Shown: positions 34,861-44,063, counted from the stretch's first letter. The stretch: DNA of 64,000 bases from Halorubrum salsamenti (GCF_007671685.1 NZ_VCNL01000003.1:124001-188000); one strand, 5' to 3'. Notes: generated by a model not told the origin, from the sequence alone. Program-made: numbers and translations.

Positions 34861-35748
34861 TTATAAGTAGTCGCCCAGCAGCGGATCGACGCGCTCGCGG
34901 GTGTCCTCCGGAATCGCCTCGGTCGGCGTGTTGACGGTGCCTTCGAGGGAGGTGTGCGCCTCGCACTCGAGGTCGTCGGGAAGCGACCGAACGGCCTCCT
35001 CGACGGCGGCCTTGATCGCTTTCTGGTTCTGCTCGGCGTTTTCGAGGACCTCTTCGAGCGTCACCTCGCTGTCCTCCTTCCAGACGTCGTAGTCGGTGAC
35101 GCCGGCGATCGTCGCGTACGCGATCTCGGCCTCGCGGGCGAGCTTCGCCTCCGGGATCGCGGTCATGCCGACGAGATCCCATCCCTGGCTCTTGTAGAAC
35201 TCCGACTCCGCGCGGGTCGAGTACTGGGGGCCCTCGATGCAGACGTAGGTGCCGCCCTTCACGACCTTCGTGTCGTCGCCGTCATCCCCCTCGTCGCCGT
35301 CCACGGCCGACTCCGCGGCCTCGGTGAGGTGATCGACCAGTTCCGGACTGTAGGGGTCCGCGAACGGCTGGTGGACGACGACGCCGTCGCCGTAGAAGGA
35401 GAGGTCGCGGTGTTTCGTCCGGTCGTAGATCTGGTCGGGGACGACGAGGGTGCCGGGCTCCAGTTCCTCCTTCAGGCTTCCGACCGCGTTCGACGCGAAG
35501 ACGTGGGTGACGCCAGCCTTTTTTAAAGCGTACATGTTCGCGCGGTACGGGAGGTCGGTGGGCGAGACGCCGTGGTTCGAGCCGTGACGCGGGAGGAACG
35601 CGACCTCCTTCCCGGTGTCGGCGAACTCGCCGATCGTGATCGCGTCGCTGGGCTCGCCGTAGGGCGTGTCGTACTCGACCTCGCGCACGTCGTTGAGCGG
35701 GAGCGCCTCGTAGATACCGCTGCCGCCGATGAAGCCGATGGTGCTCAT
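34861..35748 (-). CDS. mtnP: S-methyl-5'-thioadenosine phosphorylase
   Basis: This PNP-family enzyme of 295 residues begins MSTIGFIGGSGIYEALPL. The phosphate-binding region is FLPRHGSNHGVSPTDLPYRANMYAL, read as adjoining motifs. GPQYSTRAESEFY and the base-site VGMTAIPEAKLAREAEI complete the family set. It splits methylthioadenosine, a polyamine/SAM by-product, to adenine and methylthioribose 1-phosphate. An acidic insertion (GDEGDDGDD) near residue 155 is a lineage feature. It starts at ATG 35748, with TTATAAG about 25 bases upstream. Confidence 0.9.
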   Translation of the reverse strand: MSTIGFIGGSGIYEALPLNDVREVEYDTPYGEPSDAITIGEFADTGKEVAFLPRHGSNHGVSPTDLPYRANMYALKKAGVTHVFASNAVGSLKEELEPGTLVVPDQIYDRTKHRDLSFYGDGVVVHQPFADPYSPELVDHLTEAAESAVDGDEGDDGDDTKVVKGGTYVCIEGPQYSTRAESEFYKSQGWDLVGMTAIPEAKLAREAEIAYATIAGVTDYDVWKEDSEVTLEEVLENAEQNQKAIKAAVEEAVRSLPDDLECEAHTSLEGTVNTPTEAIPEDTRERVDPLLGDYL

Positions 35749-35793
35749 ACCCGGACTGCGCCCGCTCGCTACTTATAAGGAGTGAAAAGGGGG

Positions 35794-36789
35794 CTACAGC
35801 AGCCACCGCACCGCCGCCAGCGCGAGCGCGCTCACGACGAGCAGGTGGACGAGGACGGCGCCGACGGCGGCCCCGCCGACCTCACGCATCTCCCGGAGCC
35901 GGATCGAGAGCCCGAGACCGACGAACGCGAGCGTGAAGAGGGCGTCCGAGACGCGCCCGATCGACTCCAGCGCGGCCGGCGAGAGGAGTCCGCTGTTCGC
36001 GATCGCGGCGACCGCGATGAACCCGAGGAGGAACTTCGGGAACTCCGCCCACAGCCGCCGCACGCCCGGGTCGGTCGCCGACCGCGCGGTGTACGCCAGC
36101 GAGTAGGCGACCGCGACGCCCCCTAAAAGGGAGTTGCGCGCGAGCTTGGTCACGGTCGCCCACTGTCCCGCCTCCGGCGAGTGCGCGAACCCCGCGGCCG
36201 CGACGGGGCCGGTCGAGAACATGCTCACGCCGGCCCAGACGCCGAACTGCCGGCCGGTGAGCCCGAGCCACTCGCCGGCGACCGGGAACGCGACGAGCGT
36301 GACGGCGTCGAAGAGGAGGACCGTCGCCGCGGCGAACGTGATCGCCGACCCGCGGGAGTCGAGCACGCGCCCGATCGCGACGACCGCGGAGACGCCGCAG
36401 ATACTCGCGCCCGCCGCCAGGAGCGAGGGCGTCGTCCCGTCGAGCCGGAACAGCCCCCGAGCGATCAGCTCCGCGAGCAGGATCCCGCCGGCGACCGTCG
36501 CGACGACGAGCCCGAGCACGGTCGGCCCCGCGGCGAGGAACTCCTCGACGACGACCGCCGCGCCCAGCAGGACGATCCCGGTCTCCAAGAACAGCTTGTC
36601 GACGCCGACGCCGGGCTCGGCCGCGTCGGGCGTCCCGACGGTGTTGCCGACGAGCACGCCGACCGCGACCGCGACGACGAGCGGCTGGAGCCCGTCGACC
36701 GCGCCGGCGACGAGGTGCGAGAGGAGCGCGCCGACGGCCAGCAGCGCGAGGCCGGGGAGGTACGGCCGAGCGGCGGCGACGACCCCCAT
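35794..36789 (-). CDS. YeiH/UPF0324 family putative sulfate exporter
   Basis: This 331-residue membrane protein has about ten helices. The YeiH family landmarks are GLQPLVVAVAVGVLVGN, LFLETGIVLLGAAVVV, an intramembrane SICGVSAVVAIGRV and KLARNSLLGGVAVAYSL. The family is annotated as putative sulfate exporter, but substrates are not well proved. The ATG at 36789 overlaps the TGA of a 46-codon ORF upstream (TGATG), so I chose it over longer open frames that would run through that ORF. Confidence 0.8.
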   Translation of the reverse strand: MGVVAAARPYLPGLALLAVGALLSHLVAGAVDGLQPLVVAVAVGVLVGNTVGTPDAAEPGVGVDKLFLETGIVLLGAAVVVEEFLAAGPTVLGLVVATVAGGILLAELIARGLFRLDGTTPSLLAAGASICGVSAVVAIGRVLDSRGSAITFAAATVLLFDAVTLVAFPVAGEWLGLTGRQFGVWAGVSMFSTGPVAAAGFAHSPEAGQWATVTKLARNSLLGGVAVAYSLAYTARSATDPGVRRLWAEFPKFLLGFIAVAAIANSGLLSPAALESIGRVSDALFTLAFVGLGLSIRLREMREVGGAAVGAVLVHLLVVSALALAAVRWLL

Positions 36790-36929
36790 CAGAAGAGGCC
36801 CGCGGCCTGTCCCGCGGCGTGAACGGCGACGATCCCGAGTCCGAGCGCGAGCGCCTGCCAGCCGCGATCGAGCGCGGTCCACCGATCGACGACCGGGGAT
36901 CCGGTCCCGTCGGCGGCGTCCGATACCAT
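36789..36929 (-). CDS. Small single-helix membrane protein coupled to the YeiH-like gene
   Basis: This 46-residue ORF begins MVSDAADGTGSPVVDRWTAL. It has an acidic N-terminus and one hydrophobic helix (WQALALGLGIVAVHAAGQAAG). Its TGA overlaps the ATG of the transporter gene by one base. A very strong TATA box (TTATATATAG, about 36948-36957) sits 20-28 bases upstream, so this ORF carries the operon's start. It is too short for standard gene finding. A role as transporter accessory subunit is an inference from position only. Confidence 0.65.
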   Translation of the reverse strand: MVSDAADGTGSPVVDRWTALDRGWQALALGLGIVAVHAAGQAAGLF

Positions 36930-37055
36930 GCGTAAGGATCGCCGCGCTCGCTATATATAAGGACGGAATCGGGCGTTTCGGAGAGAGGGAGCGTGGTTGC
37001 GTCCAGAGGGGGACCGAAAGAGGCAGGTTTCGGGGCGGTGTCGTGTCCACAGTCG

Positions 37056-38495
37056 ATGCCCACCACCCAGATCAAAGACCCCGTCCACGGCTACGTCGAG
37101 CTGCCGGACGCGCTCGTCGAGGGCGTCGTCGACACCCGGCCGTTCCAGCGGCTGCGGTACGTCCGCCAGCTCTCGGCGACGCACCTCGTGTATCCGGGCG
37201 CGAACCACACCCGGTTCGAGCACTCGCTCGGCGTCTACCACCTCGGCCGAACCGTCTTCGAGAACCTCCGCCGACAGTCGTACTTCGCGCGGGACGCGAC
37301 GACCGACGAGTTGGAGGAGATCCAGCGCACGCTGGAGTGCGCCTGCCTGCTCCACGACGTCGGCCACCCGCCCTTCTCGCACCTCTCCGAGGGGTTCCTC
37401 GACGAGGGGGTCCTCCGAGAGCGCGTCGCGGAGACCGGACTGGTCGACGCCTTCGATTCGGCCGGCGTCGGCGGCGCCCCGCTCCGCTCCGCGAGCCCGC
37501 ACGAGCTGCTCGGCTGCGTGATCGTCGTCGAGGAGTACGGCGACGCGCTCCGCGCGTTCGGCGTGGACCCCTTCGAGGTGTGCGCGTACGTGCTCGGCTA
37601 CAGCCTCGCGTACGAGCGCGGTGAGCCGTGGCAGTACGGTGTCGGCGCTCAGCTGCTCCACTCCCCCATCGACGTGGACCGGCTCGACTACATCACCCGG
37701 GACAACTACATGACCGGTGCCGGCGTGTTGAGCTTCGACGTCGACCGCATGGTCGACGCCTACACCGCTCACCCCGAGGAGGGGCTGGCGCTCACCGAGA
37801 AGGCGCTGTCGACCATCGGCAACTACCTCGAAGGGCGGATCGCGCTGTACATGTGGGTCACCCAACACCACAAGTCGGTGTACGCCAACCGGCTCCTACA
37901 GGCGATGCTCGGCGAGTACGCGGCCGAGACGGGTGAAAGCCCCGTCACAGTCGACGGAATACTCGACCGAGAACTCGACGACAACGCGGTGCTCGAACGC
38001 CTCCGAATCGCCGCACGCGAGAACCCCGACTCGACGCTGGCGTCGATGTACGACCGCTTCCGCGGGCGGCGCTTCCCGGCCACCTGCTGGAAACACCGGA
38101 TCGCGCTGGCAGACCGGGTTGGCGGCGATCTCGGCGGAGACGGCGGTGGGGACGGCGAGGAGAGCGACGGCGGGCGCCTCGACGAGTTCACGGCGTGGCT
38201 CACCGAGGGCGACGACCGGCTGGAGCGGCTCCTCGCCGACGCCCTCGACGTGCCGGTCCACGAGGTGTGGATCGACCGCTCGTACGTGCCCGCCTACGAC
38301 CCCGACGAGCTGGAGGACATCCCCATCGCCTACGGCGGGACGACGCGGTCCGTCGGCGATTGGGGGCTGTACGGCGACCGCGCGTTCGACGTGCCGATCC
38401 CCTTCGTGTTCGTCCCCGACGGGGCGAAGCGGCGGGCGATCCGCGTGCTTCGTGAGGCGTTCGAGCGGGAGGTCGGCGAAGAGACGGGGGCTTGA
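37056..38495 (+). CDS. HD-domain phosphohydrolase (SAMHD1/YdhJ-like)
   Basis: This 479-residue protein has the metal-binding HD set: H in RFEHSLGVYHL (about 50), HD in ACLLHDVGHPPFSH (about 103-110), and D in SPIDVDRLDYITRD (about 208). This arrangement is that of dNTP triphosphohydrolase-like HD proteins. An acidic insertion lies near residues 355-365. The substrate is probably a nucleotide but is not shown. ATG 37056 (MPTTQIKDPVHGYVELPD) matches the family N-terminus; the open frame further upstream overlaps the divergent promoter. Confidence 0.85.
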   Translation: MPTTQIKDPVHGYVELPDALVEGVVDTRPFQRLRYVRQLSATHLVYPGANHTRFEHSLGVYHLGRTVFENLRRQSYFARDATTDELEEIQRTLECACLLHDVGHPPFSHLSEGFLDEGVLRERVAETGLVDAFDSAGVGGAPLRSASPHELLGCVIVVEEYGDALRAFGVDPFEVCAYVLGYSLAYERGEPWQYGVGAQLLHSPIDVDRLDYITRDNYMTGAGVLSFDVDRMVDAYTAHPEEGLALTEKALSTIGNYLEGRIALYMWVTQHHKSVYANRLLQAMLGEYAAETGESPVTVDGILDRELDDNAVLERLRIAARENPDSTLASMYDRFRGRRFPATCWKHRIALADRVGGDLGGDGGGDGEESDGGRLDEFTAWLTEGDDRLERLLADALDVPVHEVWIDRSYVPAYDPDELEDIPIAYGGTTRSVGDWGLYGDRAFDVPIPFVFVPDGAKRRAIRVLREAFEREVGEETGA

Positions 38496-38692
38496 TCCGG
38501 GACGGGCGTTCCGCCGACTGCTCGATATTCACATGGTCGAGCGACACGACGGGCGACGTACGCTGCACTCGACGCCAAAGCGGATCGACGAGCCTCCGTC
38601 GGCGATCGGCAATCGGTTAGCGATCAGACCCCGTTGGGCGGGGGAGGGCGCTATCGGAGATCGGGTGACGGTTCCCGGTCAGGGCGCCGGCG

Positions 38693-38977
38693 TTATCGAC
38701 CGGGGGCATTGCCTGCGGCACCGTTGGCGGCGTCGCCTGCGCCCTCGGAAGCGTCGCTTGCGCCCGCAGCGACGTCGCTCCCGCCGGGCGTCAGGTCGCT
38801 GACGGTCTCGCCGATCCCGCCGGCCGCGTCGCCGGCCGAGGACCCGACCTCGGCGAGGATGTCTTGAACGAACGCGGGGGGCTGCCCGGCGGCGTCCGCG
38901 GGCGGGCCAACCTGCAGGACCGTCTGGGCCGCGTCCGTTGCGAGCGTTGCCATCGTGACCGGATCTGCTTCGAACAT
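38693..38977 (-). CDS. Small Ala/Gly/Asp-rich hypothetical protein
   Basis: This 94-residue ORF begins MFEADPVTMATLATDAAQTV. One amphipathic or weakly hydrophobic segment is followed by low-complexity Ala/Gly/Asp sequence ending AAGNAPGR. The minus-strand TATA box CTTTTATTC at about 39004-39012 lies about 30 bases upstream of the ATG, which supports transcription and a leaderless start. No family is recognised. The low complexity lowers confidence that all of it is coding. Confidence 0.5.
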   Translation of the reverse strand: MFEADPVTMATLATDAAQTVLQVGPPADAAGQPPAFVQDILAEVGSSAGDAAGGIGETVSDLTPGGSDVAAGASDASEGAGDAANGAAGNAPGR

Positions 38978-39135
38978 TGCAACTCGTCGTAGCGGGTGAT
39001 TGAATAAAAGGGAGGATGGCCCTGCACCCGGTTAGGTGCGATTTCAACCGAGTTAAGCCGGTCACATCCGGCTCAACTCGGATAGCGGCGTCGCGCCCGG
39101 CAGTGACCGATATCGAGCGACGGTCCGGGCTGTTC

Positions 39136-39240
39136 CGCGCGTCGCACGACGATCGACTGGTCCCGCGCGTCGCACGACGATCCGCGCGTCGCACGACGAT
39201 CGACTGGTCCCGCGCGTCGCACGACGATCCGCGCGTCGAG
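39136..39240 (+). repeat. Four tandem GCGCGTCGCACGACGATC units
   Basis: The 18-nt unit GCGCGTCGCACGACGATC occurs four times between 39136 and about 39231. The first and third are followed by the spacer GACTGGTCCC, the second and fourth directly by the next GCGCGTCG. The third base group gives a higher-order unit of about 47 nt repeated twice. Each unit holds the inverted repeat CGTCG-CA-CGACG, so single strands can form serial hairpins. It lies 30 bases beyond the stop of mqo, which fits a terminator or RNA-stability element. Confidence 0.75.
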
Positions 39241-39267
39241 CAACAACTGCGGGTCGACCCGACCGGG

Positions 39268-40680
39268 TCAGTCGTCGGCTTCGGCGGGGACGCGATCGTC
39301 GGAGTCGTCGTCGTCCTCAGCCTCGGACTCGGCGCCCTCATCGTCGACCCGCGGGAAGTTCTCGATCGTCGCCTCGCGGAAGGCCTCCTCGTCGAACTCG
39401 TGGTCCTCGTCGAAGAAGTCGAGGACCGTCTGCACGTCGGTCATCGCGTTCTTCAGCGCGGTCGAGGCCCCCGGCGAGGGCGTGATGTTGAACAGGATCC
39501 CGTCACCGGTGATCTTCGCCTCGCCCATGTCGAGCTCCTTGTTCTCCGTGTCGACGATCTGCGGGCGCACGCCGCCGTACCCCTTGGCGCGCTCGATGTC
39601 GTCGACGTCGACCGTCGGCACGACCTTCTGGACGTTCGGGAGGAACGCGCGCTTGCCGACCTCGGGGAGGTCGTACACGAGGTTGCGCACGACGTAGGGG
39701 AACAGGATCCGGTCCGAGAGGATGTTGACGTAGCTCAGGACCGACGACGGCGAGAAGCCGAACACGTCGGCGAAGTCGCCCACGGTGGAGAGCCGGCCGC
39801 GTTCGAGCGTCGGGACGAGCTTCGCGGTGGGACCGAAGCGCGTGATCCCGTCGTCGTGGACGTCGGCGTCGCCGTGGACCGCGGCGAACGGGAGCTTCTT
39901 CATCTGAAGCGTGTACACCTTCCCGTTCAGCAGGTCGTCGGCGAGGAAGAAACTCCCCGCGACCGGGAGCAGCGACATGTGCTCGCCGTATCCCATCTCC
40001 TTCGCGAACTGGAGGCTGTGGGAGCCGGCGGCGACGGCGACCGCGTCGGCCTCGAAGTCGCCGTCGTCGGTCTCGACGGTGAACCCGTCACGGCCCTCGT
40101 CGACGTTCTCGACCGCGGTGCCGAGGTGGACGCCGACGCCCTCCTCGTCGCGGGCGGCGTCGACGAACGACTTCGCGACCGCGCCGTAGTCGACGACGTA
40201 GCCGTCGGGCGTCTGGAGCGCCTTGAGCTCCGTGCCCGGGTCGCGGCCCTCGACGACCTTCGGCTCCAGCTCCTCGATCTCCTCGCGGCCGATCTCGCGC
40301 AGCTTGGGGAAGAGGTCGCCGAACCCGTTCTCGTGGTAGCGCTCCTCCAGCTTGGCGACCTCCTCGTCGCCGACACCGAGCACCATCTTGCTGCGCTTGC
40401 TGTGCATCTCTCGGTCCGGGTCGGTCCCTTCGAGGTAGCCCGCGAGCAGCTCGGCGCCCTCCTTGACCTCCTCGGCCTTCTCGAGGGTGTAGTTCGTCTC
40501 GATGTCGCCGAAATGCAGCGTCTGGGAGTTGTTCGTCCGGTGGGAGTTGATCGCCGCGATCTCCCGCTCCTTCTCGATCAGCGTTACGTCGTCGATGTCG
40601 GTGAACTTCGCGACCGTGTACAGCAGCGACGCCCCGCTAATTCCCCCGCCGACGATGATCAGATCAGTGTTCTCGGACAT
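39268..40680 (-). CDS. mqo: Malate:quinone oxidoreductase-like FAD enzyme
   Basis: This 470-residue FAD protein has dinucleotide motif IIVGGGISGASLLYTVAKF (residues 8-26). NSQTLHFGDIETNYTLEKAEEVK is the Mqo signature block, and RFGPTAKLVPTLERG and NITPSPGASTAL lie near the C-terminus. It oxidises malate and feeds electrons to menaquinone at the membrane. L-2-hydroxyglutarate dehydrogenases share the fold, but the TLHFGDIETNY block favours Mqo. The disordered acidic C-terminal tail of ~25 residues is haloarchaeal. It is transcribed alone, with a tandem hairpin repeat after the stop. Confidence 0.8.
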   Translation of the reverse strand: MSENTDLIIVGGGISGASLLYTVAKFTDIDDVTLIEKEREIAAINSHRTNNSQTLHFGDIETNYTLEKAEEVKEGAELLAGYLEGTDPDREMHSKRSKMVLGVGDEEVAKLEERYHENGFGDLFPKLREIGREEIEELEPKVVEGRDPGTELKALQTPDGYVVDYGAVAKSFVDAARDEEGVGVHLGTAVENVDEGRDGFTVETDDGDFEADAVAVAAGSHSLQFAKEMGYGEHMSLLPVAGSFFLADDLLNGKVYTLQMKKLPFAAVHGDADVHDDGITRFGPTAKLVPTLERGRLSTVGDFADVFGFSPSSVLSYVNILSDRILFPYVVRNLVYDLPEVGKRAFLPNVQKVVPTVDVDDIERAKGYGGVRPQIVDTENKELDMGEAKITGDGILFNITPSPGASTALKNAMTDVQTVLDFFDEDHEFDEEAFREATIENFPRVDDEGAESEAEDDDDSDDRVPAEADD

Positions 40681-40834
40681 GCGTGGTGAAAGCTCTCACT
40701 CCCCGAAACGAACTCGGCCGTTAACGTTCTTGCTATCTCTCGCCGCTGATCGGCCGGGAGAGGACCTACAGTCGTCGTTTTTGAGGTTCGACAGACGTCG
40801 AATCGGCGGCGGTCGCGAAGGATCCCGCCGTCAG

Positions 40835-42124
40835 CTAGTCCTGTGCGATCGGGTCCGACGACGGCTCCGGCACTGGAGCGGGCGGCTCGTGGGTTCCGAA
40901 CTCGGGATGCGTCTCTTCCATCCAGACGTACACAACCGCGCCGGAGAGGAACATCAGGATGGCGGTCAGATAGAACGCCGCCTCGGCGCTGACGAACTCC
41001 ATCGAGAGTCCGATCAGGATCGCGCCGACGGCGTAGCCCGAGTCGCGCCACATCCGGTAGACCCCCATCCCGGCCGACCGCCAGGTCGGATGGGCCGCGT
41101 CGCTCGGAACGGTCATCAGGTTCGGATACAGCAGCGCCATCCCGAATCCGGAAACGCCGGCCAGCACGGCCCACGTGAGGTACCCCTCGACGAGTACCAT
41201 CCCGAGCACGCCCGCGCCGGCCAGGAACATCCCGGCGATGACCGGCGGCCGTCGGCCGATCCGGTCCGCGAGGCCACCGGTTCCGATCTGAAGGAAGTAC
41301 ATCGCGCTGTGGACGCCGACCACGGCCCCGACCGCCGCGATGTCGAGCCCCTGATTCAGCAGGTAGAGCGGGACGGCGATCCAGAACAGCGTGTCGACGA
41401 AGTTCTCGACGTGGCCGGCTTGCGCCGCCGCGAACAGCGTCCGGTCGCCGTAGGTCGCCCGCTTCAGCACCTCGTTGAACGGGAGGTTCGCGTCGCGGTC
41501 GTCGTCGTCGCCCTCGGCCTGCGCGTACTGGACGGTCTCTTTGATCAGGAAAACCGAGATGAGGAACGCCAGCACCACGACGACGGCGAGGAAGTAGAAC
41601 GGCTCCGGTCGGAGGCTCCACCGGCTGGCGATGACGCCCGTGATCCACGCGCCGACGGCCACGCCGGTGTAGCCGAACGACTCGTCGATGCCGACCGCGA
41701 GGCCGCGCTGATCGGGGCTCGCGAGGTCGATCTTGGCGTTGATCGCCATGCTCCACGTCAGCGCTTGGTTGATACCCAGCAGGACGTTCCCGACGGTGAT
41801 CCAGCCCCAGCTCGGGGCGAAGATGAGGATGACCGGCAGGGGGAGCGCCGTGACCCACCCGGCGACGAGCACTGGCTTTCGGCCGTACTCCTCGCCCCAC
41901 TTGCCGGCGTAGAGGTTGAGGATCGACTTCACGACCCCGAAGGAGACGACGAACGAGCCGATCACGAGGAACGATTCGACGCCGAGGACGTCCTCTCCCA
42001 GCGCGGGGACGACGGTGCGTTCGGACCCGATGGTCAGTCCGGTCGCGAACACGAGCAGGACGTGCAGCGAGAACTGGCCGAGGTGTTCGCGGACCCCCTG
42101 TTTGATATCGGTTGTCATGTTCAT
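40835..42124 (-). CDS. MFS transporter
   Basis: This 429-residue protein has about twelve helices. The MFS loop 2-3 motif is GKWGEEYGRKPVLVAG, and its second copy between helices 8 and 9 is GGLADRIGRRPPVIAG. The central loop is Asp-rich. It is encoded three bases after a rhodanese/metallo-beta-lactamase gene, and a regulator gene diverges from that pair. Uptake or export of a sulfur compound is therefore a context guess, not a demonstrated substrate. Confidence 0.85.
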   Translation of the reverse strand: MNMTTDIKQGVREHLGQFSLHVLLVFATGLTIGSERTVVPALGEDVLGVESFLVIGSFVVSFGVVKSILNLYAGKWGEEYGRKPVLVAGWVTALPLPVILIFAPSWGWITVGNVLLGINQALTWSMAINAKIDLASPDQRGLAVGIDESFGYTGVAVGAWITGVIASRWSLRPEPFYFLAVVVVLAFLISVFLIKETVQYAQAEGDDDDRDANLPFNEVLKRATYGDRTLFAAAQAGHVENFVDTLFWIAVPLYLLNQGLDIAAVGAVVGVHSAMYFLQIGTGGLADRIGRRPPVIAGMFLAGAGVLGMVLVEGYLTWAVLAGVSGFGMALLYPNLMTVPSDAAHPTWRSAGMGVYRMWRDSGYAVGAILIGLSMEFVSAEAAFYLTAILMFLSGAVVYVWMEETHPEFGTHEPPAPVPEPSSDPIAQD

Positions 42125-42127
42125 GGG

Positions 42128-43240
42128 TCACTCGGCCGCGCAGTTGTTCGGCCCCAGCTCCAGCTCGGCTAACTCGTCCGCGGGAACCGACTCCTCACCC
42201 ACGTTCGTGCGCTTGACGCGCTCGAAGTTCGGCGGGTGGTCCGGGACGTCCGACGCGAGCTCCTCGACGAACGCCTCGCGGTCGCGACCCAGGTCCGCGT
42301 TCCGCTCTTTGACCTCTCCGAGCGTCGCGGTCACCGGCGGTTCGGGCGAGCCGGGATCGTGCGCCGGCAGCACAAGCGCGTCGTCCGGCCTGCACAGCAG
42401 CCGTTGAAGGCTCTCGTAGAGCGTCGCCGCGTTCCCTTCGACGTCGGAGTCCTCGATGCCGGCCTCGACGCCGAGTTCGACGCGGCCGACGCTCTCGTGA
42501 AAGAGGGTGTCGCCGGTGAGCAGCGCCGCGCCGCCGACGTCGAACGAGACGCTTCCCTCGCTGTGTCCCGGCGTGTGGACGACTTCGACGGTGAGACCGC
42601 CGACCGCCACGGTCCGTCCGTCCTCGATCGGCGTCGCGTCGAGGGCGAGCGCGTCCTTCGGGTGGAGAAAGTAGGGAACGCCGTGACGGTCGGCGAGCTC
42701 CGCGGCGCCGGAAACGTGGTCGGCGTGAGCGTGCGTGTCGAAGACGCCGACGAGGTCGGCGTCGTGCTCGTCGAGAATCGCGTCGTACTCGTCGAGGTAG
42801 TGCGACGGGTCGAAGACGGCGGCCTCGCCGTCCGAGACGAGGACGTGTGAGAGACAGCCCTTGCCCGGGCGCGCAATCTGAACGAGCGTGCCGTCGATGT
42901 CGACCGGGACCTCCGCGTGCCGGTGGACGCGGCTCCAGCCGTTCATCCCGTCCGTGAGCGTCACCGCGTCGTAGCCCAGCTCGCGGAGTACGTCCGTCGC
43001 CGTCTGCGAGACGACGCCCGCGGCGCAGACGGTGACTATCTCCGCGTCATCGGGAAGATCGGAGAGGGCCGGCTTGGCCCGCTCGGGGTCTTCGGTCAGC
43101 TCGTCGTAGACGTCGACGTTGACGCTGCCCGGGATGTGCCACTCCTCGAACTCCGTCTCGTGGCGAATATCAAGGACGAGGGGTCCCGCGTCGTCGTTTC
43201 GCAGCTGTTCGCTGAGCGCGTCCGGCGATAGCTCCTGCAT
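42128..43240 (-). CDS. Rhodanese/metallo-beta-lactamase fusion, persulfide dioxygenase-like
   Basis: This 370-residue protein is in the reverse of the usual order. An N-terminal rhodanese domain (about 1-100) has active-site loop VCAAGVVS and begins with a PLVLDIRHETEFEEWHIPGS block. The metallo-beta-lactamase domain (about 110-370) has DTHAHADHVSG metal ligands, HTPGHSEGSVSF and LLTGDTLF. ETHE1-type enzymes oxidise glutathione persulfide; in archaea another thiol would be used. It starts at ATG 43240, as the first gene of an operon with the MFS gene. It is divergent from a Bat-type regulator gene. Confidence 0.85.
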   Translation of the reverse strand: MQELSPDALSEQLRNDDAGPLVLDIRHETEFEEWHIPGSVNVDVYDELTEDPERAKPALSDLPDDAEIVTVCAAGVVSQTATDVLRELGYDAVTLTDGMNGWSRVHRHAEVPVDIDGTLVQIARPGKGCLSHVLVSDGEAAVFDPSHYLDEYDAILDEHDADLVGVFDTHAHADHVSGAAELADRHGVPYFLHPKDALALDATPIEDGRTVAVGGLTVEVVHTPGHSEGSVSFDVGGAALLTGDTLFHESVGRVELGVEAGIEDSDVEGNAATLYESLQRLLCRPDDALVLPAHDPGSPEPPVTATLGEVKERNADLGRDREAFVEELASDVPDHPPNFERVKRTNVGEESVPADELAELELGPNNCAAE

Positions 43241-43328
43241 CGTACTCCGGAATAGCGGAGACAGGGGGATACGGCCGCTGCCGGACATGACCGGCACCGT
43301 TAATCAGTGCCAGTTCCAAAACCCCCGT

Positions 43329-44063
43329 ATGAGCCTGTACGAGGCCTCGATCCGGGTCAAACACGAGTGTCCGTACCGAGAGATATCGGAGCGGCATCCG
43401 GACTTGACCATTCGCGAGTGGCCGTTGAGCGACTGTCAGGTGCTCGAAATCACCGCGGAGACGACGCCGACGGACGCGCTGCTCGACGATATTGACCAGA
43501 TCGGAACCGTCCTCCACGAGTCCGAGGACGACGACGGGTACCACGTCGTCACGCAGTCCTGTCTCTGTTCGCTCGAGCAGTCGATCATCGATCGCTTCGA
43601 GAAACACAACTGCCTGTATCAGTCGCCGACGATCTACCGCCAGGGCTGGGAGCATTACACTGTGGTCGCGTTCGACGGCGAAGACATCCGAGCGCTGCTC
43701 GGTGACCTGCGCTCGGACAGGGAGATCGAACTGCTCTCGAAAACCTCGATCTCGGAGAAGCAGATTCCCCACAGCATGCTTGCGCCGGCGAATCAACTGT
43801 TCGAGAACATCACTGATCGACAGTTAGCCGCGCTCCAATTGGCGCTGGAACGCGGGTACTACGAGCAACCCCGGAAGACCTCGCTGCGGGACCTGGCCGA
43901 GCAGACGGCCGTCGCTCGTTCGACGTACGAGGAACACCTTCGGAAGGCGGAGAACAAGCTCCTCACGAACGCGGGACAGTTCCTGCGACTGGTCACCGCG
44001 ACGTCGACCGGCGACCCGCTGCAAGTGGAGGAGATCCGACGAGCCGAACGGGCTGACGACTGA
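43329..44063 (+). CDS. Bat-like HTH-10 transcriptional regulator
   Basis: The protein has 244 residues. The N-terminal ~150 form a haloarchaeal sensor-like domain (MSLYEASIRVKHECPYREIS, two cysteine-rich segments CLCS and NC). The C-terminal helix-turn-helix of the bacterio-opsin activator type includes LTDRQLAALQLALERGYYEQPRKTSLRDLAEQT-type sequence, then VARSTYEEHLRKAENKLL. The gene diverges from the persulfide dioxygenase-like operon across a shared 88-base promoter region, so it most likely regulates that operon. Cys residues could sense reactive sulfur; this is inference. Confidence 0.85.
   Translation: MSLYEASIRVKHECPYREISERHPDLTIREWPLSDCQVLEITAETTPTDALLDDIDQIGTVLHESEDDDGYHVVTQSCLCSLEQSIIDRFEKHNCLYQSPTIYRQGWEHYTVVAFDGEDIRALLGDLRSDREIELLSKTSISEKQIPHSMLAPANQLFENITDRQLAALQLALERGYYEQPRKTSLRDLAEQTAVARSTYEEHLRKAENKLLTNAGQFLRLVTATSTGDPLQVEEIRRAERADD

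Noticed and set aside
39136-39240. CRISPR array
   Set aside because: Units are 18 nt with a fixed 10-nt spacer or none. No unique spacers of 30-40 nt and no cas genes are present.
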